DNA of 64,000 nt from Planctomycetota bacterium (GTDB lineage Bacteria; Planctomycetota; UBA8742; UBA2392): assembly GCA_020638635.1 (NCBI GenBank), contig JACKIE010000001.1, positions 434,001-498,000 on the forward strand, given 5' to 3'. Below the pieces are notes generated by a model. It was not told the origin of the DNA. It was given only the letters and a program-made list of their open reading frames with translations, and ran no database searches. A program made the translations under genes and the position numbers. Numbering within the stretch: position 1 is the first letter of the stretch; each line of letters begins with the position of its first letter. Of the stretch, positions 1 to 7,666 are shown one piece after another.

Positions 1-1869
1 GGCAAACGTGTTGAACGCGAGGTCGAGGCGCTGGTAGACGAACTCGGGCCCAGCTCCCCTTCGGACAAGTACCAGAAACTGCTCGACCTGTGGCGGGTGT
101 ACCGCATGCTGGGCGGAGTGCTGAAGCCCCAGCCCGCTTTGATCAGCAACGTACTCAAGAAGGAGGGCCGCTGGACCGGACCATTACTGGGCGACAACAT
201 CGACGAAATCGAGAGCCTGTCCGGAGAGCAGCTGGAGTTCTACGCCGGCCAACTTGACTCGACCCATGCCACCCAGCAAGGCGATCCGTTCGGACTGCAC
301 ATCCAGATCAACTCCCAGTTGAGCGACCGCGCGGCCGAGAAGCTCTCCGGTGCGTTCTGGATACCGTCGGCCTACGAGGCGATCATCCAGCACACCAGCG
401 AGAAGCGCAAAGACATCGAACTGGAAGACTTGGTGCCGATCAACAGCGGCTACCTTGAGCTGCGCACCGAAAAGACCAACCTGCGGCGCCTGGATGCCTA
501 CACCCAGGAAGCCTGGGACTCGGACATCAAAGCCCTCATCGACCAGCGCAGCATCGACCTGGAGGCCTTGTACAACGAGTTCGGCATCAAGCGCAGCAAG
601 GAGGACATCCGCACCGAGCTGTTCGCGGCCCACAAGGCGGCGCACATCGGCATCTGGAACCGGTTCCTTCGCCAGGTCTACCCCAAGCCCAGTCTGTTCG
701 CCGACGTCAAGGACACAAACGAGGCACTCAAAGTGCTGGCCGGCCCACAGTCGCCCTACCGCGACCTGTTCCGAAACACCTGGGCGCGCCGTCAGCTGAC
801 GCTGAGCGTGGACAACAAGGTGCCTGGCGCCACCGAAGTCGAGTTGAAGGCTCTCGACAAAGCCCTCGAACAGATCGGAAAGTTCAGCGACGCCTACAAC
901 GGCTACTGGACCACACTGCCGCGCAAGGGGTCGCGCGTCATGATCCACGCCGACAACCCCGAACCACTTCAGAACCTGTCGGCCGGCTTCAAGGGCGCTT
1001 TTGATGAGTTCAAGAAGCTGTTCCCCATGGACGGCAACCAGGACGCCGCCGAGGTCACAGCGTTGTTGCGGATTCTGGATGCCGGCTTTGACGCCTTGAA
1101 GTCGGAAGGTGACGCAGAAATCAAAAAGGCCTGGAAAGACGACGTGCTGGACCGCTGGAAAAATGAGTTTGCGGGCAAGTATCCGTTCGATGCCAAGGCA
1201 AAACAAAGCGTATCGATGGCCAGCTTCTCCAAGATGTTCAATCCCAAAACCGGCTACGTCTGGGCCATTGACCGTCGCCTGAATGCGCTCGACAAGCTGT
1301 CCTTCCAGGGCGGACGGAAGCTGGTCTCCCTGACGGCGGACTACAACAACACCATCCGGCTGGCGCGCGACATCAAGGATGCGATGTTCGACACGGACAG
1401 CGACGAGCTGGTGAAGGTTAAGTTCTCCGTCAAGCTGACCCAGGCCGGCCTGATACTGGACAGCCTGCTCGAAATCGGCACCGATGCCGACGGCAACATT
1501 GAAACCCTGCCCTACAACAAGTACCCGGACCAGACCCGGGACTTCACCTGGACCCAGTTTGACACCGGCCGCTCAAAGCTCGGGGCGCGCGTCACGGCCA
1601 AGTACACGGACCGCAAGTTGCCGCTGCCGGAAAAGAGCTTGCTCGATGACGACTGGGGACTGCTGAAAATCGTGCGTCCCGGCTGGTCGCGCTCGTTCGA
1701 GGCCGACACCGCCGGCGACACGCCGAAGTACCGCTGCCTGTGGGAATTCAAGTCGCCCGACGGCCAGCTGTTCTATCTCCAGGCGCAGTTCACGCCGCGC
1801 AAGAAGATCAACCCGTTCATGGATGAGCTGTTCACCAAGTTCACACTGGCGGAGAACGTGAGCTCGTGA
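1..1869 (+). CDS. tssM: TssM/IcmF, T6SS membrane-complex protein (C-terminal part)
   Basis: The frame is open from the first base, so this is the last 622 residues of a longer protein; complete TssM proteins are usually 1,100-1,300 residues. TssM forms the inner-membrane and periplasmic ring of the T6SS envelope complex with TssJ and TssL. No membrane helix is visible here, as expected for the periplasmic part. The last 120 residues have the IcmF C-terminal layout: a WGLLKIVRPGW stretch near residue 552 of the visible part, a beta-rich segment, and a closing FTPRKKINPF motif. The stop overlaps the GTG of tagF by 4 nt, so the two are translationally coupled. The assignment rests on the C-terminal pattern plus the T6SS genes that follow; tssJ, tssK and tssL should lie to the left of the window. 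Confidence 0.85.
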   Translation, partial: GKRVEREVEALVDELGPSSPSDKYQKLLDLWRVYRMLGGVLKPQPALISNVLKKEGRWTGPLLGDNIDEIESLSGEQLEFYAGQLDSTHATQQGDPFGLHIQINSQLSDRAAEKLSGAFWIPSAYEAIIQHTSEKRKDIELEDLVPINSGYLELRTEKTNLRRLDAYTQEAWDSDIKALIDQRSIDLEALYNEFGIKRSKEDIRTELFAAHKAAHIGIWNRFLRQVYPKPSLFADVKDTNEALKVLAGPQSPYRDLFRNTWARRQLTLSVDNKVPGATEVELKALDKALEQIGKFSDAYNGYWTTLPRKGSRVMIHADNPEPLQNLSAGFKGAFDEFKKLFPMDGNQDAAEVTALLRILDAGFDALKSEGDAEIKKAWKDDVLDRWKNEFAGKYPFDAKAKQSVSMASFSKMFNPKTGYVWAIDRRLNALDKLSFQGGRKLVSLTADYNNTIRLARDIKDAMFDTDSDELVKVKFSVKLTQAGLILDSLLEIGTDADGNIETLPYNKYPDQTRDFTWTQFDTGRSKLGARVTAKYTDRKLPLPEKSLLDDDWGLLKIVRPGWSRSFEADTAGDTPKYRCLWEFKSPDGQLFYLQAQFTPRKKINPFMDELFTKFTLAENVSS

Positions 1870-2813
1870 GCGAATTCCCCACTGGCTGCCTGGGCAAGCT
1901 GCCGCTGCATGGCGACTTCATTCGCTATAACGCGTCGCTGGCAGAGGTGCAGGAATTCGACACCTGGATCCAGGAAGGCATCTACGAGGGGTACCAGCAG
2001 CTCGACAGCAAGTGGGACACCAGCTTCGACAACGCGCCGGTCTCGCGCTTCATCTATTGTTCGCCGCGCAGCCAGCGGTTGATCGCCGGGTTGTTCAAGC
2101 CCTCCGTGGACAAGGCCGGACGCCGCTACCCTTTCCTGGTCTACACGGTGATAGAGCCCGGCGCGCTGGGCAACGACGCCGGCTACCTCCCCTGGGCCAT
2201 GCAGCCCTTCCTGCTCAAGGCCGTCGAGCTCGCGGGATGGAGCGAAACTTCGATCGACCTGAACACCTTCCTGCGCAGCTTCGAGTCATTCCGCTTCAGC
2301 CTGGACCTCACCGAGGCACGCAAAAGCTTCGCCAGGTACGTGCTGGCGCACAACTCGGGCGATTACTGGACCGCCAGCTTCGGCGTCGGCGATGACCCGC
2401 GCCGCTATGCCGCGATCCAGATGGTCTGCTGGGGCGCCGACATTCGTTCCCCCGAAAGCGAGGCGTTGCGCCTGCCCATCAGCGAGCCCGAGGCCGAGGC
2501 CGCATTCTGGCTCGACCTAACGCGGCGTTTCAGCAACAACGGGCGCATCCCCACGCTCACCTTCTGGAACGAGGTGTCGGGCAGTAGCCCCGTGCGCCTG
2601 CACCTGTGTTTCGGCGCATTGCGCCCGGGCTATTTCCTGCCCTTCGTGCTGCCGGAACGGGCGGGCGGCGACGTCACGGATCTGCTCGCCCTGCAGCACG
2701 TTGACGCATCGCTGGTGGACCGTGCGCGCTCACAGTTTGAAGAAGTCTTGAGCGAGCCTTCGTTGAAATTGTCTGACCTGCTGCAAAGATTGCCGCGCTC
2801 CAAAGGTGTTTGA
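1866..2813 (+). CDS. tagF: TagF, T6SS accessory/regulatory protein
   Basis: A 315-residue TagF (DUF2094) protein. TagF is known in Pseudomonas as a post-translational repressor of T6SS firing, and it occurs in T6SS loci that may lack the Ppk/Fha pathway. The diagnostic N-terminus is present (GCLGKLPLHGDFIRYN at residues 8-23), followed by the domain's FDTWIQEGI and GRRYPFLVY segments. The TagF domain covers roughly residues 5-150. The C-terminal half is not recognisable beyond being a globular extension, and no PppA phosphatase motifs are fused. It starts on a GTG that overlaps the tssM stop. Whether it represses or only modulates the system here cannot be told from sequence. Confidence 0.85.
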   Translation: MSEFPTGCLGKLPLHGDFIRYNASLAEVQEFDTWIQEGIYEGYQQLDSKWDTSFDNAPVSRFIYCSPRSQRLIAGLFKPSVDKAGRRYPFLVYTVIEPGALGNDAGYLPWAMQPFLLKAVELAGWSETSIDLNTFLRSFESFRFSLDLTEARKSFARYVLAHNSGDYWTASFGVGDDPRRYAAIQMVCWGADIRSPESEALRLPISEPEAEAAFWLDLTRRFSNNGRIPTLTFWNEVSGSSPVRLHLCFGALRPGYFLPFVLPERAGGDVTDLLALQHVDASLVDRARSQFEEVLSEPSLKLSDLLQRLPRSKGV

Positions 2814-2888
2814 TTTGGGGCTTTTGGACCGCTATGGTGACCGGTCCGCTTCAGGAAGTGCTGTCTATCGGGTGGGAAGGGCGGCTGC

Positions 2889-3734
2889 GTGACTGATGGC
2901 ATGACAACCCCGCTGGGCGTGCAACCGATCCCCGGGGACAAGCCCGCCGGCGCCTCCGCGCGCTATGAGCCGGAATTCGAACAGCTCGAGGCTGAAATCA
3001 GCAAGCTCGGTAACCCGGCCGGCGGCGAAATCAAGTGGAACGACGTGGTCAGCCTCGCGCGCACAATCCTGAGCGAGAAATCGAAGGACCTGCTGGTGGG
3101 CTCGTACATGGCCTACGCCCTGCTGCAGCAGCAGGGCTTCCAGGGGCTGCTCGACGGGCTGAAGACCATCAACGGCATGTGCCAGGCGCACTGGGAGGGG
3201 CTGTTCCCTGAAATCCGGCGCCTGCGTGCCCGCGACTCGGCGCTGGACTGGCTGATCGACCGCGTCACGAACTTTCTTGATACCGCGCCGCCTCCGGCCG
3301 CGGAAGAAGCGCCGATCCTGCAGCAGTGCGTGCAGGCCGTAGATGAAATCGCCGCGTTCGTGAATCCCAAGCTGGAAGCCCCCAACCCCAAGCTGGCCGC
3401 GTTCAGCCGCGCGCTGTCGGCCAAGGGTGCGGGGGGCGCGGCGGCGGAGGGCGCAGCCGCCCAGACAGGTGGAGCCGTGGAAACACAGACCAGCAGCGCG
3501 CCGGCCGGGCCGGCAGGCCCCATCACCAACCGCAAGGTCGCCTTCGAGCGCCTGAAAGAAGTGGCCGAATTCTTGCGCCGCACGGAACCGCACTCGCCGG
3601 TAGCCTATCTGGTGCAGCGGGCCATCAAGTGGGGCGACATGCCGCTCGAGACTGTTCTGGCCGAACTGGTCAAGAACAACGACGTGCGCAGGCAGGTGTA
3701 TGAAACACTGGGCCTGAAACAGGAAAGCGAATAG
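2889..3734 (+). CDS. tssA: TssA, T6SS baseplate/sheath cap protein (ImpA N-terminal domain)
   Basis: A 281-residue TssA. Members of this family bind the baseplate and prime or cap tail-sheath polymerisation. The ImpA_N signature is clear: PIPGDKPAGASARYEPEF around residues 13-30, then a helical region with WNDVVSLARTIL, and the HWEGLFPEIRRLRARDSALDWL stretch beginning near residue 100. The length fits the short TssA class. A flexible Ala/Gly/Thr-rich linker (about residues 175-215) separates the N-domain from a C-terminal helical region. The start chosen is GTG at 2889, and an in-frame ATG lies 12 nt downstream. A 75-nt spacer separates it from tagF and shows no obvious structure. Confidence 0.85.
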   Translation: MTDGMTTPLGVQPIPGDKPAGASARYEPEFEQLEAEISKLGNPAGGEIKWNDVVSLARTILSEKSKDLLVGSYMAYALLQQQGFQGLLDGLKTINGMCQAHWEGLFPEIRRLRARDSALDWLIDRVTNFLDTAPPPAAEEAPILQQCVQAVDEIAAFVNPKLEAPNPKLAAFSRALSAKGAGGAAAEGAAAQTGGAVETQTSSAPAGPAGPITNRKVAFERLKEVAEFLRRTEPHSPVAYLVQRAIKWGDMPLETVLAELVKNNDVRRQVYETLGLKQESE

Positions 3735-3808
3735 GCGGGGCCAGACCGCAACATAAACATCGGCCGTCCGGGTGAAACCGTCGGCCGCACTGATGAGGGA
3801 GCAGAATC

Positions 3809-4306
3809 ATGGCCAAAGACGGATCGGTAGCGCCGCGTGAGCGCGTCAACATCGTGTACAAACCGGCAACGGGCGGCGCAGCCGAGGAAAAGGAGCTGCC
3901 CCTGAAGCTGCTGGTGATGGGCGACTTCACCCTGGGCCAGGACGACACGCCGCTCGAGAACCGCAAGCCGCTGAACATCGACAAGGACAACTTCAACGAT
4001 GTGATGAAGAACCAGAACATCAACATCAACATCAACGTGAAGGACACCCTGAGCGGCAAGGAAGGCGAAGAGCTGTCGGCCAACCTGAAGTTCAAGACGC
4101 TCAAGGACTTCGACCCGGACGCCGTGGCCCGCCAGGTACCCGAGCTGAACAAGATGCTCGAGTTGCGCGAGGCGCTGGCCGCGCTGAAGGGCCCCATGGG
4201 CAACTTCCCGGCCTTCCGCAAGAAGATCCAGTCGATCATCAGCGACGAGGCGACCCGCGAAAAGATCCTTGGCGAAATCACCAAGGGCGATGGCGGCGAA
4301 GGGTAA
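3809..4306 (+). CDS. tssB: TssB, T6SS contractile sheath small subunit
   Basis: 165 residues, the normal length for TssB/VipA. It forms the contractile sheath with TssC in the cytoplasm. The conserved core is present: ELPLKLLVMGDFT, then RKPLNIDKDNFNDVM, a beta strand with NININVKDTL, and the C-terminal helix that inserts into TssC (LREALAALKGPMGNFPAFRKKIQ). The start ATG follows a purine-rich GAGGGAGCAG ribosome-binding site. The stop is followed at once by a palindrome of 7-bp words that separates it from tssC, although sheath genes are normally a few nucleotides apart. Confidence 0.95.
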   Translation: MAKDGSVAPRERVNIVYKPATGGAAEEKELPLKLLVMGDFTLGQDDTPLENRKPLNIDKDNFNDVMKNQNINININVKDTLSGKEGEELSANLKFKTLKDFDPDAVARQVPELNKMLELREALAALKGPMGNFPAFRKKIQSIISDEATREKILGEITKGDGGEG

Positions 4307-4400
4307 TTTTGGATTTTAGATTTTGGATTTTGGATTGCGCTGCCGGCAGGCGCGAATCCAGGCCAATCCAGAATCGAAAATCCAAAATCCAAATTCCAAG
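4307..4400. repeat. Heptad palindrome 1, (TTTTGGA)n inverted arms
   Basis: The left arm (4307-4337) reads as four consecutive 7-bp words (TTTTGGA, TTTTAGA, TTTTGGA, TTTTGGA) plus TTG. The right arm (4367-4399) is the inverted complement, with words TCCAGAA, TCGAAAA, TCCAAAA, TCCAAAT and TCCAA. About 30 nt of GC-rich sequence forms the loop. The arms are AT-rich and stand out sharply from the GC-rich tssB and tssC around them. The tssC ribosome-binding site (AAGGAACGGAG) lies just after the right arm. In RNA this would be a long imperfect hairpin. Confidence 0.85.
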
Positions 4401-4415
4401 GAACGGAGTGACGTC

Positions 4416-5897
4416 ATGGCAGACGCAGAACAACAAAAACAGCAGGCGGAAGCGCAGGCCGCTGAGGGCTCGCTTCTCGATGAAATCATGTCGCAGTCGA
4501 AGATGTCGCCCGCCGACGAGGGCTACGAGGTGGCCAAGCTCGGCGTGCAGGCCTTCCTGAAGGAAATCCTCGCCCCGGACAGCAAGTTCGCCAAGGCCGA
4601 CAAGGCCGCCGTGGACCAGATGATCGGCGAGATCGACAAGAAACTGAGCCAGCAGGTGGACCAGATCCTGCACCACCAGGACGTCCAGAAACTGGAGAGC
4701 GCCTGGCGCGGGCTGAAGCTGCTGGTGGACCGCACCGACTTCCGCGAGAACATCAAGATCGAGCTGCTCAACATCAGCAAGGAACAGCTGATGGAGGACT
4801 TCGAGGACGCGCCTGAGCTGGTCAAGTCCGGCCTCTACAAGCACGTCTACACGGCCGAGTACGGTACCTTCGGCGGCGAGCCCTACGGCGCCATCATCGG
4901 CAACTACGACTTCGGCCCCGGCCCCCAGGATGTCGCCCTGCTCAGCAAGGTGGCGGCCGTCGCCACCATGTCGCACGCGCCGTTCATCGCGGCAGCCGGG
5001 CCCAAATTCTTCGGGCTCGAGGATTACCAGGGCCTGCCCAACCTGAAGGACCTGAAGTCGATCATGGAAGGCCCGCAGTACACCAAGTGGCAGAGCTTCC
5101 GCGAATCGGAAGACGCCCGCAGCGTCGGCCTGACCTGCCCGCGCTTCCTGCTGCGCCTGCCCTACGGCCAGAACACCAAGCCGGTCAAGGCCTTCGCCTA
5201 CGAAGAAAACGTGCGCGACAACCACGCCGATTATCTGTGGGGCAACACCGCGTTCGCGTTCGCCACGCGCCTGACGGAAAGCTTCGCCAAGTACCGCTGG
5301 TGCCCGAACATCATCGGCCCCCAGAGCGGCGGCGCCGTGGAAGACCTGCCCCTGCACCAGTTCGACAGCATGGGCGAGATCGAAACCAAGATCCCCACCG
5401 AAGTGCTGATCAGTGAACGCCGCGAGTACGAGCTGTCCGAGGAAGGCTTCATCGGCCTGACCATGCGCAAGGGCAGCGACAACGCCTGCTTCTTCAGCGC
5501 CAACAGCTGCCAGAAGCCCAAGACCTTCGGCCAGAGCGCTGAGGGCAAAGAAGCCGAGCTGAACTACCGCCTCGGCACGCAGCTGCCGTACCTGTTCATC
5601 GTCAACCGCCTGGCCCACTACATCAAGGTTCTGCAGCGCGAACAGATCGGCTCCTGGAAGGAAAAGGACGACCTGTCGCGCGAGCTGAACAAGTGGATCG
5701 GCCAGTACGTGGCCGACACGGACAACCCGTCACCCGCCATCCGTTCACGCTGCCCGCTGCGCAGCGCCAGCATCGAGGTGGACGACGTGCCCGGCGAGGC
5801 GGGCTGGTACAAGGTTCGCATGCAGGTGCGCCCGCACTTCAAGTACATGGGCGCGTTCTTCACCCTCGGTCTGGTAGGCAAGCTCGACAAGAAGTAG
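4416..5897 (+). CDS. tssC: TssC, T6SS contractile sheath large subunit
   Basis: 493 residues, typical for TssC/VipB, the large sheath subunit that pairs with TssB and surrounds the Hcp tube. Recognisable blocks are ESAWRGLKLLVDRTDF, then YGTFGGEPYGAIIGNYDF, a FRESEDARSVGLTCPRFLLR segment in mid-protein, and the C-terminal NPSPAIRSRCPLRSASIEV and VRPHFKYMGAFFTL motifs that close most TssC proteins. The frame stays open further upstream into the palindrome, but the ATG at 4416 is preceded by AAGGAACGGAG and gives the standard N-terminus; the upstream extension would only translate the repeat arms. Confidence 0.95.
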   Translation: MADAEQQKQQAEAQAAEGSLLDEIMSQSKMSPADEGYEVAKLGVQAFLKEILAPDSKFAKADKAAVDQMIGEIDKKLSQQVDQILHHQDVQKLESAWRGLKLLVDRTDFRENIKIELLNISKEQLMEDFEDAPELVKSGLYKHVYTAEYGTFGGEPYGAIIGNYDFGPGPQDVALLSKVAAVATMSHAPFIAAAGPKFFGLEDYQGLPNLKDLKSIMEGPQYTKWQSFRESEDARSVGLTCPRFLLRLPYGQNTKPVKAFAYEENVRDNHADYLWGNTAFAFATRLTESFAKYRWCPNIIGPQSGGAVEDLPLHQFDSMGEIETKIPTEVLISERREYELSEEGFIGLTMRKGSDNACFFSANSCQKPKTFGQSAEGKEAELNYRLGTQLPYLFIVNRLAHYIKVLQREQIGSWKEKDDLSRELNKWIGQYVADTDNPSPAIRSRCPLRSASIEVDDVPGEAGWYKVRMQVRPHFKYMGAFFTLGLVGKLDKK

Positions 5898-5903
5898 TCG
5901 GTT

Positions 5904-5949
5904 CAGGAGGCAGGAAGCAGGAAGCAGGAGGCAGGAAGCGGGTGGCAGG
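5904..5949. repeat. Heptad element 2, left arm (CAGGAGG/CAGGAAG words)
   Basis: Six 7-bp words run in register: CAGGAGG, CAGGAAG, CAGGAAG, CAGGAGG, CAGGAAG and CGGGTGG, then CAGGG. The inverted partner lies 430 bp away at 6376-6408, on the other side of the S23-family gene, so the gene sits between complementary arms. Confidence 0.85.
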
Positions 5950-5961
5950 GAAAAGGCGATC

Positions 5962-6354
5962 GTGGCGTACAACGACGAGAAGGGATTTCGCGGCCTGAAG
6001 GTCTGGCAGAATGGAATGGATGCCGTCGACGCAGTCTACGAAATCACGAAACGGTATCCACGCGAAGAACTCTATGCCCTGACCACCCAAACCAGGCGGG
6101 CTGCACAGTCGGTGCCCATGAACATCGCGGAAGGGTACCGACGCAAAAAGCACCTGCCTGACTACATGAAGTTCCTCCGCTACGCGGATGGTTCCGCAGC
6201 GGAAGTGGAAACTGCAGTCGAGATTGCTGAGCGGCAGAGTTACCTGGCACCTGAACTGGCGGCTAGAACGATTGCTCAGTATCAGGAGATTGCACGCATG
6301 CTCGGCGGATTGATCCGCAGAATCGAACAAGACGGGGGAGCCAACGAGGACTGA
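5962..6354 (+). CDS. S23/four-helix-bundle protein (TIGR02436-like) inserted in the T6SS operon
   Basis: A 130-residue S23-type four-helix bundle protein. The family signature is intact: an N-terminal LKVWQNGMDAVDAVY helix, then QTRRAAQSVPMNIAEG around residues 43-58, and a YMKFLRYADGSAAEVET helix. Relatives are encoded in intervening sequences of 23S rRNA in Leptospira and Coxiella, and the fold is shared with the Avd accessory protein of diversity-generating retroelements; a biochemical role is mostly unknown. No reverse transcriptase or variable repeat is visible in this window. The gene starts on GTG 64 nt after tssC and is not a T6SS component. It is flanked by inverted heptad arms (5904-5949 and 6376-6408), so it looks like cargo of an inserted element. 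The reading frame is undamaged. Confidence 0.85.
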   Translation: MAYNDEKGFRGLKVWQNGMDAVDAVYEITKRYPREELYALTTQTRRAAQSVPMNIAEGYRRKKHLPDYMKFLRYADGSAAEVETAVEIAERQSYLAPELAARTIAQYQEIARMLGGLIRRIEQDGGANED

Positions 6355-6375
6355 TCGACTGGAGGAGGCCCATTT

Positions 6376-6408
6376 TCTGCCTCCTGCCTCCAGCCTCCTG
6401 CCTCCTGG
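6376..6408. repeat. Heptad element 2, right arm (TGCCTCC words)
   Basis: Words TGCCTCC, TGCCTCC, AGCCTCC and TGCCTCC run in register and are complementary to the arm at 5904-5949. Together the arms bracket the S23-family gene. AT-rich sequence, probably the leader region of hcp, begins straight after. Confidence 0.85.
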
Positions 6409-6420
6409 CCGTACGATTCT

Positions 6421-6448
6421 TTGATAGTTTTGATGTTCTAACTATTTT
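6421..6448 (+). promoter_or_regulatory. Candidate promoter for hcp
   Basis: TTGATA (6421-6426), a 16-nt spacer and TATTTT (6443-6448) lie in an unusually AT-rich 150-nt stretch before hcp. This suits a separately transcribed, highly expressed hcp. The -10 match is only moderate, so this is a suggestion. Confidence 0.35.
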
Positions 6449-6571
6449 TCTTTCATTCTTGTCGTCATTTTTTACGTGGCGTATTGTTTGGGTGTCGCCA
6501 ACGGGGCGCAAGGAACTGAGAAAATAAACAATCTGTAAGATTTTGGCTGAGTAACTACCAGGAGATCAGAC

Positions 6572-7054
6572 ATGGCCAGCATGAAAGTGTTCATGAAGAT
6601 TGACGGGATGCCGGGCAGCAGCGCGGATGCCAACCACGGCGACTGGTGTGACGTGCGCGGCTTCAGCCACGCCATGGAATACCCCTTCGACATGCGCGAG
6701 AACAAGGGTCGCGGTGAGCCCGTCCACGGCGCCTGCAGCGTTACCAAGGAAATCGACAAAGCCTCGCCCAAGATCTTCGAAGCACTGGCCAAGAAGAAGA
6801 AGGTCAAGCAGGTCGAGATCGAATTCTGGCGCGACAACCCCAGCGAAGGCGGCAGCGAGAAGTACTTCACCATCCTGCTCAAGGACTGCCGCGTGGTGAA
6901 GGCCCGCCCCTTCATGCCCATCCCGGGCGAAGGCGCTACCGACGCGATGCCGCACATGGAAGAAGTCGGCTTTGCCTACCGCCAGATCGAGTGGACCTGG
7001 CTCTCCGGCGGTCAGGTGCCCACCACCTTCGACTTCGGCAACCCGGACGCGTAG
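6572..7054 (+). CDS. hcp: Hcp (TssD), T6SS inner tube protein
   Basis: 160 residues, the usual size for Hcp, the hexameric ring protein that stacks into the tube and is expelled on contraction. The N-terminus MASMKVFMKIDGMPGSS, the EPVHGACSVTKEIDKASPK segment and the C-terminal GFAYRQIEWTW block are typical of the family. There is no C-terminal effector extension. CAGGAGA 6-12 nt before the ATG is a good ribosome-binding site. The gene stands apart in the operon: a long AT-rich leader precedes it and a strong hairpin terminator follows, both consistent with expression uncoupled from its neighbours, since many Hcp copies are needed per tube. Confidence 0.95.
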   Translation: MASMKVFMKIDGMPGSSADANHGDWCDVRGFSHAMEYPFDMRENKGRGEPVHGACSVTKEIDKASPKIFEALAKKKKVKQVEIEFWRDNPSEGGSEKYFTILLKDCRVVKARPFMPIPGEGATDAMPHMEEVGFAYRQIEWTWLSGGQVPTTFDFGNPDA

Positions 7055-7066
7055 TCCGCACCAGAG

Positions 7067-7090
7067 AGGGGGCGGAACACCGCCCCCTTT
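7067..7090 (+). terminator. Hairpin terminator after hcp
   Basis: A perfect stem AGGGGGCGG / CCGCCCCCT with an AACA loop, ending in TTT, begins 12 nt after the hcp stop. It is probably a partial terminator or mRNA 3'-end stabiliser, because tssE and the rest of the T6SS genes continue downstream on the same strand. Confidence 0.75.
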
Positions 7091-7097
7091 CCGGCTG

Positions 7098-7236
7098 CTG
7101 GAGGCAGGTGGCAGGAGGCGGGAAGCAGCAACTGCCACTGCACTTTCTTGGTCCCTTGACTGGAGGCTGGAGGAAGAGTCAGGCCTTGGAGGCGAGTTGC
7201 TTTTCCTGCCTCCTGCTTCCTGCCTCCTGCCTCCTG
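7098..7236. repeat. Heptad palindrome 3, CAGGAGG-type arms
   Basis: The left arm (7098-7135) reads CTGGAGG, CAGGTGG, CAGGAGG, CGGGAAG, CAGCAAC. The right arm (7195-7236) is the inverted complement, running through GTTGC, then CCTGCCT and CCTGCTT words. About 60 nt of unrelated sequence lies between, with no gene. The words match those flanking the S23 gene, so this looks like an empty version of that element. The right arm ends 8 nt before the tssE start codon. Confidence 0.85.
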
Positions 7237-7243
7237 AGAAGCC

Positions 7244-7660
7244 GTGTTCCAGAAGCGCACGTTGTTCGAGAGGTTGAAGAACCCGGAAGGCACCGCGGCC
7301 CGCACCCTGGAAGAAGACACCACGGCGCAACTGCGGTCGATCCTTCGCAACCTCGAGCGCATTTTGAACGCGCGCGTAGGCCAGGCCCCGGCCCAGATGG
7401 ACTTCGGCATCCCGTCTCCCAGCGAGATCGCGCAGGGCTATCCGGAATCGCTGACGACCATGCAGAAGACCATCCGTCAGTGCATCGAACGCTACGAGCC
7501 ACGGCTGCGCGACGTGCAGGTGATGCAGATCGAAAGCGATGACTACCGGCTGGCCGTGCGCTTCCAGGTGACGGCGCGCCTGGCCACTACAAAGGAAGGA
7601 CGCCAGGTCAGCTTCGACACCATGATGGACCCGTCAGGACACGTGAATCTGAATGCCTGA
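7244..7660 (+). CDS. tssE: TssE, T6SS baseplate gp25-like protein
   Basis: 138 residues, normal for TssE, the baseplate wedge protein related to phage T4 gp25 that starts sheath assembly. Family features are TLFERLKNP near the N-terminus, LRSILRNLERILNARVG, then the conserved IERYEPRLRDVQVMQIES block near residues 84-101, which includes the EPR motif of gp25-like proteins. The start used is GTG at 7244. It follows the repeat arm directly and has only a weak GAGAAG ribosome-binding site; the in-frame TTG at 7262 is an alternative. The element insertion may therefore have changed how tssE is translated. Confidence 0.9.
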   Translation: MFQKRTLFERLKNPEGTAARTLEEDTTAQLRSILRNLERILNARVGQAPAQMDFGIPSPSEIAQGYPESLTTMQKTIRQCIERYEPRLRDVQVMQIESDDYRLAVRFQVTARLATTKEGRQVSFDTMMDPSGHVNLNA

Positions 7661-7666
7661 GAAAAG

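Noticed and set aside
4309..4415. An N-terminal extension of TssC into the palindrome
   Set aside because: The extension translates the repeat arms (SKIQNPNSK-like). The ATG at 4416 has a good ribosome-binding site and gives the family N-terminus.
5962..6354. A diversity-generating retroelement built on the S23/Avd-like gene
   Set aside because: No reverse transcriptase, template repeat or variable repeat is present within the window; the gene is better read as an S23-type protein.
6471..6495. A sigma-54 promoter before hcp (TGGC-N-TTTGG)
   Set aside because: The GG and GC dinucleotides are not at the required -24/-12 spacing and no sigma-54 activator gene is in the window.
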